From Verrucomicrobiota bacterium (GTDB lineage: Bacteria > Verrucomicrobiota > Verrucomicrobiia > Opitutales > UBA953), in contig SYID01000014.1 in assembly GCA_005798925.1 (NCBI GenBank), positions 1-5,567 of the forward strand: a stretch of 5,567 bases of DNA, in the 5' to 3' direction. Positions 1 to 5,199 of the stretch are shown here, one piece after another. Made by a program: the position numbers and the translations under genes. The notes beneath the pieces are model-generated. The model saw only the letters and a program-made list of their open reading frames with translations, was not told the DNA's origin and did not search any database. Within the stretch, counting starts at the first letter, position 1; every line of letters starts with the position of its first letter.

Positions 1-1476
1 GACAGCCATAACTCCGGCATCGGCGGCGGCTGTTTCTTCCTTCTTCGTCTGCCTTCCGGCGAGATCGTCGCGCTCGACGGTCGCGAGACCGCGCCGGCGG
101 CGGCGACGGCGGGCATGTTCGTGCGCGACGGCCACGCGGTGCCGGAACTCAGCCGTACCGGCGCGCTCGCCGTGGCGGTGCCCGGGCAGGTCGCGGTCTT
201 CCACGAGGCCTTGACGCGTTACGGCAAGCTGTCGTGGAAGGTCCATTGCGAGATGGCCGCCCGGATCGCCGAGCATGGCTTCCCTGTGCCGCGCGCCTAC
301 GCCGCGCGCAATGCCGCCGTCGCCAAGGACCTCGCCCGATTCCCGTCGTCGCGCGCGGCCTTCCTGCATGCCGACGGCACGCCGCTGAAGGAAGGCGAGT
401 GGCATAAGCAGCCCGAACTTGCGAAGACCTTGCGCGCGCTCGGCGCCGGCGGGCCCGAGTGGTTCTATCGCGGTCCGTTCGCCCAGGCGACGGCCAGGTG
501 GATGCGCGAGAACGGCGGTCTCATCACCGAGGCGGATTTCGCCGCCTATGCGTTCAAACGACGCACCCCCCTCGAGACGACTTATCATGGTCACCGGATC
601 GTCGGCATGCCGCCGCCCAGCTCCGGCGGCGTGCACGTCGCGCAGATCCTGAACATCCTCGAGGCCAAGGGGCCGGTCCGCGCGGAGGATTCTGTTCACG
701 TCGTCGCCGAGGCCATGAAGCTCGCCTTCGCGGACCGGGCTTTCTGGCTGGGCGACCCGGCCTTCACCAAGGTGCCCCGCGGCTTGGCGGACAAGGACTA
801 CGGCCGCGGGCTCGCGTCGAAGATCGACGTCGCCAAGGTCACCCCGGTCAAAGGGCACGGTACGCCGCCGCGCGCGGACGAGCACGTGTTCGAGAAACAC
901 ACCACGCATTTCTCGGCCGCGGACGCCGCGGGCAACTGGGTCGCCTGCACCGCGACCATCAACACCTCCTACGGCTCCAAGGTCGTCGTCCCCGGCACGG
1001 GTGTCGTGCTGAACAACGAGATGGACGATTTCGCCGCTGAGCCGGGTGCGCCGAACGCGTTCGGACTGGTCGGCGCGGAGGCGAATCTCCCGGCGCCCGG
1101 CAAGCGCCCGCTGTCCAGCATGTCGCCCACGCTCGTCTTCGAGGGCGAGCGACCCATGCTCGCTGTCGGCGCGGCCGGCGGGCCGACGATCATCTCGCAG
1201 ACCCTCCTCGCGCTGCTGCGCATCCTCGACGAAGGCGACACGCCGGCGCAGGCGTTGGCGCGTCCGCGCTTCCATCAGCAGTGGAGCCCGGACGAACTGC
1301 GGGTCGAGAGGTCGCTGCCTGCCGCGATCAAAGAAGACCTCCGGCGGCGCGGCCATGTCCTGAACGAAGTCGAAGCCATCGGTTCGACCCAGGCCGTCGG
1401 CCAGCCGGTCAAGGACGGGCCGTTCGTCGGCGCGCATGATCCGCGCTCGCGCGAAGGCCGGGCCGCGGGTTGGTGA
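1..1476 (+). CDS. ggt: Gamma-glutamyltranspeptidase (5' end outside window)
   Basis: Partial at the 5' end: the reading frame is already open at base 1 and reads DSHNSGIGGGCFFLLRL, so the signal peptide and first part of the large subunit lie upstream. The family transfers or hydrolyses the gamma-glutamyl group of glutathione and related peptides, normally in the periplasm, after self-cleavage into two subunits. Seen here: DGRETAP, whose Arg (82-84) matches the substrate carboxylate-binding Arg of E. coli Ggt; KHTTHFS, where the Thr at 901-903 is the predicted cleavage point and N-terminal nucleophile; NTSYGS; NNEMDDF; the lid-loop region PNAFGLVGAEAN; PLSSMSPT; and GAAGGPTI with the oxyanion-hole Gly-Gly. 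The C-terminal PRFHQQWSPDELRVE, GSTQAV and DPRS blocks are also present. The small subunit would be 191 residues, about the usual 190. No catalytic residue visible is missing, so the enzyme looks functional. The next gene is 230 bp away behind repeats, so it is probably not co-transcribed. Confidence 0.97.
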   Translation, partial: DSHNSGIGGGCFFLLRLPSGEIVALDGRETAPAAATAGMFVRDGHAVPELSRTGALAVAVPGQVAVFHEALTRYGKLSWKVHCEMAARIAEHGFPVPRAYAARNAAVAKDLARFPSSRAAFLHADGTPLKEGEWHKQPELAKTLRALGAGGPEWFYRGPFAQATARWMRENGGLITEADFAAYAFKRRTPLETTYHGHRIVGMPPPSSGGVHVAQILNILEAKGPVRAEDSVHVVAEAMKLAFADRAFWLGDPAFTKVPRGLADKDYGRGLASKIDVAKVTPVKGHGTPPRADEHVFEKHTTHFSAADAAGNWVACTATINTSYGSKVVVPGTGVVLNNEMDDFAAEPGAPNAFGLVGAEANLPAPGKRPLSSMSPTLVFEGERPMLAVGAAGGPTIISQTLLALLRILDEGDTPAQALARPRFHQQWSPDELRVERSLPAAIKEDLRRRGHVLNEVEAIGSTQAVGQPVKDGPFVGAHDPRSREGRAAGW

Positions 1477-1495
1477 CTTGGCGCTGAGCGCCAAG
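1477..1495 (+). terminator. Stem-loop directly after ggt stop codon
   Basis: CTTGGCGC (1477-1484) pairs perfectly with GCGCCAAG (1488-1495) around a 3-nt TGA loop, beginning on the base after the TGA stop. It could end or protect the ggt transcript. It is followed by AGGGGG and not a T run, so it is not a standard Rho-independent terminator. A comparable stem-loop overlaps the stop codon at 5017-5019, and both are followed by the same repeat. Confidence 0.5.
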
Positions 1496-1500
1496 AGGGG

Positions 1501-1532
1501 GCACGTTGACACGGTGACGCGTGGGCAAGGGG
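1501..1532 (+). repeat. 8-nt-period short tandem array, copy 1
   Basis: Four consecutive octamers related to ACACGTGG: GCACGTTG at 1501, ACACGGTG at 1509, ACGCGTGG at 1517 and GCAAGGGG at 1525. The whole block matches 5041-5072 at 27 of 32 positions without gaps. Both copies are preceded by GAGGGG and lie just downstream of a stop-codon stem-loop. It is non-coding; its function is unknown. Confidence 0.75.
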
Positions 1533-1539
1533 TGTGTGC

Positions 1540-1567
1540 GAGTATCGAATATAGAGTATTGAGTATG
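1540..1567 (+). repeat. 7-nt GAGTATN tandem array, copy 1
   Basis: Four heptamers in register: GAGTATC at 1540, GAATATA at 1547, GAGTATT at 1554 and GAGTATG at 1561. The seventh base varies freely while the first six are nearly constant. The stretch is AT-rich against its GC-rich surroundings. The same heptamer occurs on the other strand at 5153-5180. It resembles the short tandemly repeated heptamers (STRR) known from cyanobacterial intergenic DNA in format, not in sequence. Confidence 0.8.
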
Positions 1568-1584
1568 GGGTGGTGTATCATTTC

Positions 1585-1606
1585 GGGTGGCAGCCCCGGG
1601 TGGCAG
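1585..1606 (+). repeat. Short direct repeat GGGTGGCAG
   Basis: GGGTGGCAG occurs at 1585-1593 and again at 1598-1606, separated by CCCC, with a related GTGGCGGG following at 1607. It is a small local duplication in the ggt-esterase intergenic region with no evident function. Confidence 0.5.
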
Positions 1607-1637
1607 GTGGCGGGAAGGGGTGCGACGGTATCGCGAC

Positions 1638-1676
1638 CGCGGACGGGTCGCCGACCTGTCCTACCCTGAGGATTGC
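1638..1676 (-). repeat. REP-like hairpin with GTAG side motif, copy 1
   Basis: GGACGGGT (1641-1648) pairs with ACCTGTCC (1654-1661), an 8-bp stem with one G-T wobble. On the minus strand the tetranucleotide GTAG (1664-1661) overlaps the 5' base of the stem. A hairpin with 5' GTAG is the hallmark of REP elements mobilised by RAYT (Y1, TnpA-REP) transposases. Flanks CGCGGACGG (1638-1646) and CTACC...AGGATTGC (1661-1676) are shared with 4496-4539. No RAYT gene is in the window, so membership is inferred from form and recurrence only. Confidence 0.5.
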
Positions 1677-1700
1677 GGGATGGGGCGGGAGGGGTATAAC
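1673..1700 (+). promoter_or_regulatory. Sigma70-like promoter of the esterase gene, leaderless geometry
   Basis: TTGCGG (1673-1678) and TATAAC (1695-1700) are separated by 16 nt. The -10 ends 6 nt before the ATG at 1707, so transcription would begin at or next to the start codon and give a leaderless mRNA. GAGGA (1702-1706) abuts the ATG and is too close to act as a normal Shine-Dalgarno site. The same arrangement is found before 4570. Not experimentally supported; the -35 overlaps the conserved flank of the REP-like element. Confidence 0.5.
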
Positions 1701-1706
1701 CGAGGA

Positions 1707-2897
1707 ATGAGATACCCCTTGTTCGCGTGGTTCGTCATGGCCGCGTGCGCTGTCGCGGCGAAACCCCTGCAGGTCTACATCCTGGTCGGGCAGTCGAACA
1801 TGGAAGGGCATGCGAGGGTCGAGACGATCGACTACATCGGGGAGGACCCGGCGACCGCTCCGTTGTTGAAGCGCATGCTCGGGCCGGACGGCAAGCCGGC
1901 GGCCGCGAAGAACGTGTGGATCTCCTATCACACCGGCATCGGCGACAAGAACGGCGAGGGCTTCGGTCCGTTGACGACCGGTTATGGCTCGCGCCAGGAT
2001 CCGGCCAAGGACGGCGGCAAGATCGGGCCCGAATATACTTTCGGCCTGGCGATGGAGCGCGCGGGCGCCGGACCCGTGCTGCTCATCAAGGCCGCCTGGG
2101 GCGGCAAGTCCTTGAACTATGATTTCCGTTCGCCGGGCGCGGGCTCGTATCCGCGGACCAAGACCGATCTCGAGAAGGACAAGCACCCGCTCGCCGACGC
2201 AGGTCATTATTATCGTCTGATGATGGCGCACGCCAAGCAGGTCCTTGCGAACCCGGGCCGCGTCTGTCCGGCCTACGATCCCAAGGAAGGCTACGAGCTG
2301 GCGGGCTTCGTGTGGTTCCAAGGATTCAATGACATGGTGGACGGCAACTTCTATCCCAAGCAGCCCAAGGGTCAGGCCGGCAAACGCTTCACGGCTTACT
2401 CGGACCTGCTCGCCGCCCTGATCCGCGACGTGCGCAAGGACCTCGGCGCGCCCAAGCTGCCGTTCGTCATCGGCGTCATGGGCGTCGGCGGCAAGGATCC
2501 GGGCAGCGAGGACAACCTCGCCTTCCGCGAGGCCATGGCGGCACCGGCGGATTTGCCCGAGTTCAAGGGCAATGTGACCGCCGTGCGGACCGCGCCCTTC
2601 TGGGACGAGAAACTCGGCGCCATCCAGGACAAGAAAGAGAAGGTCCGGCAGATGGCCTTCGAGCTCAAGAACAAGGGCAAGCGCTCGGCCAACGCCGACG
2701 GCAAGATGACCGACGCGCAGCAGAAGGCCTACCTCAAGGATTACGAAGCCAAGCTGATCACGCCCGAGGAGGCCGCCACGCTGAAGCGAGGGGCCTCCAA
2801 CGCCGGCTATCATTACCTTGGTTGCGCCAAGACCTTCGCGCTCATGGGTGAGGCGTTCGCCGAAGCCAGCCTCCGGATGCGGGCTGCGCAGAAGTAG
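1707..2897 (+). CDS. Secreted SASA/DUF303-type carbohydrate esterase (sialate O-acetylesterase-like)
   Basis: 396 residues. Predicted exported SGNH-type esterase that removes acetyl or similar acyl groups from sugars; the natural substrate cannot be read from sequence. The ATG at 1707 is chosen because it opens a clear signal peptide (MRYPLFAWFVMAACAVAA, cleavage about residue 18) and sits behind a promoter; the frame runs open 40 codons further upstream through repeat DNA. Motifs: GQSNMEG with nucleophile Ser30 (codon 1794-1796), AAWGGKS at 129-135 for the block-II Gly, WFQGFND with Gly206-Phe207-Asn208-Asp209, and NAGYHYLG with the likely catalytic His369. The usual Asp three residues before the His is Ala here. 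A Lys-rich, probably helical stretch (about residues 306-355) precedes the C-terminal block. Convergent with the sulfatase, with only 24 bp between stops. Together they suggest processing of acylated and sulfated glycans, but they are not an operon. Family assignment is firm; substrate is open. Confidence 0.92.
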   Translation: MRYPLFAWFVMAACAVAAKPLQVYILVGQSNMEGHARVETIDYIGEDPATAPLLKRMLGPDGKPAAAKNVWISYHTGIGDKNGEGFGPLTTGYGSRQDPAKDGGKIGPEYTFGLAMERAGAGPVLLIKAAWGGKSLNYDFRSPGAGSYPRTKTDLEKDKHPLADAGHYYRLMMAHAKQVLANPGRVCPAYDPKEGYELAGFVWFQGFNDMVDGNFYPKQPKGQAGKRFTAYSDLLAALIRDVRKDLGAPKLPFVIGVMGVGGKDPGSEDNLAFREAMAAPADLPEFKGNVTAVRTAPFWDEKLGAIQDKKEKVRQMAFELKNKGKRSANADGKMTDAQQKAYLKDYEAKLITPEEAATLKRGASNAGYHYLGCAKTFALMGEAFAEASLRMRAAQK

Positions 2898-2928
2898 GGA
2901 GCGAGACGAGGTCGCGGCGGCTTACTTC
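2891..2928. terminator. Possible shared bidirectional stem-loop between convergent genes
   Basis: GAAGTA (2891-2896) can pair with TACTTC (2923-2928), with an inner GCGA/TCGC stem (2901-2904 with 2912-2915). The structure spans the stop codons of both convergent genes, so it could end transcription from both sides. There is no T run, the interior is weakly paired, and the outer arms partly reflect that both proteins end in Lys-stop. Treat as tentative. Confidence 0.25.
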
Positions 2929-4340
2929 GGCGCTTTGCCGTAGTAAGGAAACCGGTCCCACGCATCGTAGGCCTCATCGAGACGAGGGTCGTGCGTATCA
3001 CGCATCCAGGCGTCGACCCGGGCGCGCTGAGCGGCGAGGTCCGCTCCGTAAGCGGGATCGGCGGCGACGTTCGTCAGCTGATCCGGGTCCTTGCGCAGGT
3101 CGTAGAGTTCCTCGCGGGGGCGCTTCCCGAAGATGCGCGCGAAGAACGGCCGGCCGAGGGCGTCATGCTGATGGGCGAGCAGGAAGTCCTTGGTCGCGGT
3201 CGTATCGACGTCGCCGAAAGGGCGGCCGTGCAGGAAGAGATTATCCGGATCGCCGGCCGGCCAGCGGTCGGGGCGGAGATTGCGGACGTAGAGGAAATCA
3301 CGGGTCCGGACCGCGCGCATCGGGTAGCTGAGGTGACCCGCGCGCACGTCGGCGTGACGTTCGCGTTCGATGAAGACCGCCTCGCGGCCGGCGGCGGGTT
3401 CGCCGCGGAGCAGGCCGGTCAGGCTACGCATCGTCATCGTCGAGGGCGGTCGCAACCCGGCGGCTTCAAGGAAGGTCGGGGCGAGGTCGCCGAGATTCAC
3501 GAACGCGTCGATTTTCGCCGCCGGTCGGACCGCCTTGCCCCAGCGGATCGCCAGCGGGATCCGGGAGCCTTGGTCATAGCAATTTCCGAGACCGCGGGGC
3601 ATCTGCCAACCGTTGTCGGAGCAATAGACGATCAGCGTCCGGTCGAGTTCGCCCGCGGCTGCGAGCGTCGCCAGCACGGCGGCGGCTTCGCGGTCCAGGC
3701 GGACGATGCCGCCATAATAATTCAACAGGTCGAGGCGCACCTCTTCGCAGTCGGGCAGCTCGGGCGGAATCGTCAGCCGGGCCGGATCGAGTCCGGCCTG
3801 CCGCGCGTCATCCAGATAGGGACGTCGGCCGGCTTTCGTCGCCGTATCGGTGTTGCCCACCCAGAAGAAGAACGGCTGATCGGGCCGGCGGGCTTTAAGG
3901 AAAGCTTCCAGGCCCGCGAACTTCGGGCCGACCGGGTTTTCTTTCCAGCCGGAGATCTCGGCGTTACCGGGCGCCCACGGTTTGCCCTGGTAGCCGATCG
4001 CATAGCCGGCCTCGCGGAGCAGCTGCGTGACCACCGGCGTATCCTGCGGGAAGCCGCTCCAGAGCGAGGCGCGTTCGCCGAGTTCATGGACGGCGCGGCC
4101 GGTGAGCAGGCTCGAGCGGCACGGCGAGCAGGACGGCGCCGGATTGAACGCATGCGTGAACAGCACGCCTTCCTGGGCGATCCGATCGAAGGTCGGCGTG
4201 CGCGCGTGAGGATCGCCGAGGACGCCCGCATGGGGAAAGCGCCAGTTGTCCCCGAGGATGAGAAGGATGTTCGGACGGTCCGCCGCGCCGGCGTTGAGCG
4301 CGGACAAGAGGAGCAGACACAAGAGGGCGGCGAAGCGCAT
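2922..4340 (-). CDS. Secreted formylglycine-dependent sulfatase, SGSH-like, with unusual active site
   Basis: 472 residues, type I sulfatase of the alkaline phosphatase superfamily, hydrolysing a sulfate ester or sulfamate on a glycan. Signal peptide MRFAALLCLLLLSALNAGAA, then the sulfatase core NILLILGDN. The maturation motif is Cys71-Ser72-Pro73-Cys74-Arg75 followed by SSLLTGR. It fits the C-x-P-x-R rule for the formylglycine-generating enzyme, with Cys where Ser or Ala is usual at the fourth place. Other landmarks: GK120PW for the conserved Lys, SDNG with Asp242-Asn243 as metal ligands, LAPTFLEAAGL, ERERHA, and a C-terminal ELYDLRKDPDQLTNVAADP block. The overall pattern resembles heparan N-sulfatase (SGSH) relatives common in planctomycetes and verrucomicrobia; that subfamily call is from memory. 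Oddities: the first metal pair is Asp31-Asn32 in place of Asp-Asp, and the usual DPHRPY segment reads DTATKAGRRPY, losing the His. No Shine-Dalgarno site precedes the ATG. It could have shifted substrate or reduced activity. Confidence 0.93.
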   Translation of the reverse strand: MRFAALLCLLLLSALNAGAADRPNILLILGDNWRFPHAGVLGDPHARTPTFDRIAQEGVLFTHAFNPAPSCSPCRSSLLTGRAVHELGERASLWSGFPQDTPVVTQLLREAGYAIGYQGKPWAPGNAEISGWKENPVGPKFAGLEAFLKARRPDQPFFFWVGNTDTATKAGRRPYLDDARQAGLDPARLTIPPELPDCEEVRLDLLNYYGGIVRLDREAAAVLATLAAAGELDRTLIVYCSDNGWQMPRGLGNCYDQGSRIPLAIRWGKAVRPAAKIDAFVNLGDLAPTFLEAAGLRPPSTMTMRSLTGLLRGEPAAGREAVFIERERHADVRAGHLSYPMRAVRTRDFLYVRNLRPDRWPAGDPDNLFLHGRPFGDVDTTATKDFLLAHQHDALGRPFFARIFGKRPREELYDLRKDPDQLTNVAADPAYGADLAAQRARVDAWMRDTHDPRLDEAYDAWDRFPYYGKAPK

Positions 4341-4348
4341 GGCGGCAG

Positions 4349-4425
4349 GGCCCTAGGGGCGAAGGCTTGAAGATGAGAAGCTAGGGGCGAGGGCATGGAG
4401 TGTCGAGTGCGGGGGATGGGGCGTA
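4349..4425 (+). repeat. Degenerate 7-nt-period repeat region upstream of the sulfatase
   Basis: Read in sevens from 4349, nearly every unit starts with purines. CTAGGGGCGA recurs exactly at 4353-4362 and 4381-4390, a spacing of 28 nt or four periods. The clearest units are GAGTGTC (4398) and GAGTGCG (4405), followed by GGGGATG (4412). They look like decayed relatives of the GAGTATN heptamers at 1540 and 5153. The region begins 9 bp from the sulfatase start codon and so occupies its promoter. Confidence 0.45.
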
Positions 4426-4495
4426 AGCGAAAGCACCGGAGAGGGCACGCGACTCGTCGGGACTTTGTCAGGTTCCAAAGGGGCGGTCGTCGGTT

Positions 4496-4539
4496 CGCGG
4501 ACGGACGTGATAGTGATCACGTCCCTACCTCAGGATTGC
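4496..4539 (-). repeat. REP-like hairpin with GTAG side motif, copy 2
   Basis: GGACGTGAT (4503-4511) pairs perfectly with ATCACGTCC (4516-4524) around an AGTG loop, a 9-bp stem. On the minus strand GTAG (4528-4525) lies immediately 5' of the stem, the layout of RAYT-mobilised REP elements. Flanks CGCGGACGG and CTACC...AGGATTGC match copy 1 at 1638-1676, while the stem sequence differs in a pairing-preserving way. A perfect palindrome of this kind near a start codon could alternatively be an operator. Confidence 0.55.
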
Positions 4540-4563
4540 AGGCGGGCGGTGGCAGGGTAAGTT
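4536..4563 (+). promoter_or_regulatory. Sigma70-like promoter of the 4570 gene, leaderless geometry
   Basis: TTGCAG (4536-4541) and TAAGTT (4558-4563) are 16 nt apart, and the -10 ends 6 nt before the ATG at 4570, exactly as for the gene at 1707. The -10 is weak but keeps the T, A and final T that matter most. Recurrence of spacing is the main support. GAGGG lies only one base from the ATG, too close for a standard ribosome binding site. Confidence 0.4.
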
Positions 4564-4569
4564 GAGGGC

Positions 4570-5019
4570 ATGCTGATTCCCGTCGAAGAACTGAAGATCT
4601 TGTACCAAGGAGCCATCGCCAATGTCACGGACTCGCCGCCGCGGCCGATCTTGCCGGCCGAGCGCTATCAGGGCGGTTTCGGCTTCCTCCGCAACGGCGT
4701 AGAGTATCGGCTGGTGTTCGACGCCGCCGAGTCCCCGGAGTGCATGACGTTGCAGACGAGCCTCGAGTTCATCAGCGGCCGCGCCGGCCTCGACGCCATG
4801 CGTAGGCTCGTCGCCCAGCTCAACGCGGAGAAGAAGGGCGTGAAGTTCGTCCTGGTCGAAGCCCCGTCGCCGTTCATCGTCTGTTCGGTCGAGGCGATCC
4901 TCGCGGGTTACCGCCGCATCCCCAACACCGAGGTGGCGGAGACCATCCTGCAGAGCGCCATGCGGCGGCTGGAGGACGTGACGGAAGAGATCCGGCATGA
5001 TTTGATGGGGCGCCGCTAA
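4570..5019 (+). CDS. Small cytosolic protein, possibly YbjN-like
   Basis: 149 residues, no signal peptide or membrane segment. I do not recognise it by sequence. Its layout is an N-terminal short helix (VEELKILYQGAI), a strand-rich middle (GGFGFLRNGVEYRLVFDAAE and CMTLQTSLEF), a helix GLDAMRRLVAQLNAEKKGVKF, a strand FVLVEAPSPFIVCSVEAIL, and a long C-terminal helix of about 33 residues. That order, including the helix with LNxxK and the final amphipathic helix, resembles YbjN or type III secretion chaperone-like folds, which bind other proteins and lack catalysis. This is a fold-level guess only. It is divergent from the sulfatase (229 bp between starts) and has its own promoter-like region. 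Codon use looks like that of its neighbours, and the frame is intact, supporting a real gene. Confidence 0.85.
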   Translation: MLIPVEELKILYQGAIANVTDSPPRPILPAERYQGGFGFLRNGVEYRLVFDAAESPECMTLQTSLEFISGRAGLDAMRRLVAQLNAEKKGVKFVLVEAPSPFIVCSVEAILAGYRRIPNTEVAETILQSAMRRLEDVTEEIRHDLMGRR

Positions 5020-5035
5020 CCTCCGGATAGCGGCG
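5011..5035 (+). terminator. Stem-loop overlapping the stop codon of the 4570 gene
   Basis: CGCCGCT (5011-5017) pairs perfectly with AGCGGCG (5029-5035); the loop is 11 nt and contains most of the TAA stop. It is followed by AGGGG, not a T run. It parallels the stem-loop after ggt, and in both places the 8-nt array follows immediately. It may end or stabilise the transcript. Confidence 0.4.
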
Positions 5036-5040
5036 AGGGG

Positions 5041-5072
5041 ACACGTTGACACGGGGACACGTGGACAAGAGG
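5041..5072 (+). repeat. 8-nt-period short tandem array, copy 2
   Basis: Octamers ACACGTTG at 5041, ACACGGGG at 5049, ACACGTGG at 5057 and ACAAGAGG at 5065, in perfect register. This copy is less decayed than the one at 1501-1532, to which it is 27/32 identical. It starts 21 nt after the stop codon of the upstream gene. Confidence 0.8.
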
Positions 5073-5091
5073 ACCACCTGGGACTGGGGGT

Positions 5092-5138
5092 GTTCGCCCT
5101 GCGGGCTCACCGAACCCCCGGGGTTCTCACCCCTTCGG
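5092..5138. repeat. Cluster of overlapping inverted repeats
   Basis: GTTC+GCCC (5092-5099) pairs with GGGC (5103-5106) and GAAC (5112-5115). The same GAAC starts a perfect 7-bp palindrome, GAACCCC (5112-5118) with GGGGTTC (5120-5126). CCGAA (5110-5114) can also pair with TTCGG (5134-5138). These alternatives are mutually exclusive. The block separates the 8-nt and 7-nt arrays, which are almost adjacent at the other locus, so it may be an insertion. Downstream of the tRNA it could also serve as a terminator, without a T run. Confidence 0.5.
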
Positions 5139-5152
5139 TCGGCTTGTCCGCC

Positions 5153-5180
5153 TATACTCCATACTCGAGACTCTATACTC
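5153..5180 (-). repeat. 7-nt GAGTATN tandem array, copy 2 (opposite orientation)
   Basis: On the minus strand four exact-register heptamers read GAGTATA (5180-5174), GAGTCTC, GAGTATG and GAGTATA (5159-5153). It is the same unit as at 1540-1567, but inverted relative to the 8-nt array beside it. It lies 20 bp beyond the 3' end of the tRNA gene and so within its likely trailer transcript. Confidence 0.8.
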
Positions 5181-5199
5181 TCGTATGTTAAAGTTAACC

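Noticed and set aside
1501..1567. CRISPR-like array
   Set aside because: Repeat units are only 7-8 nt with no spacers between them and no cas genes nearby.
1436..1669. A 77-codon open frame spanning the end of ggt and the repeats
   Set aside because: It overlaps the ggt 3' end in another frame and then reads through the 8-nt and 7-nt arrays; no ribosome binding site or motif.
1578..2813. A 411-codon open frame on the minus strand opposite the esterase gene
   Set aside because: It is antisense to a gene with signal peptide and SGNH motifs. Its protein is rich in Arg, Leu and Gly without family motifs, the usual product of high-GC codon bias.
2891..2928. Shared stop-codon palindrome as a special regulatory device
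   Set aside because: The outer arms arise largely because both convergent genes end in AAG plus a TA-stop. Without a T run or a recurrence elsewhere it is no more than a weak terminator candidate.
2991..4370. A 459-codon open frame on the plus strand opposite the sulfatase gene
   Set aside because: It is antisense to a complete, recognisable sulfatase. The translation is low in hydrophobic core, repetitive in Arg, Ala and Gly, and has no known domain.
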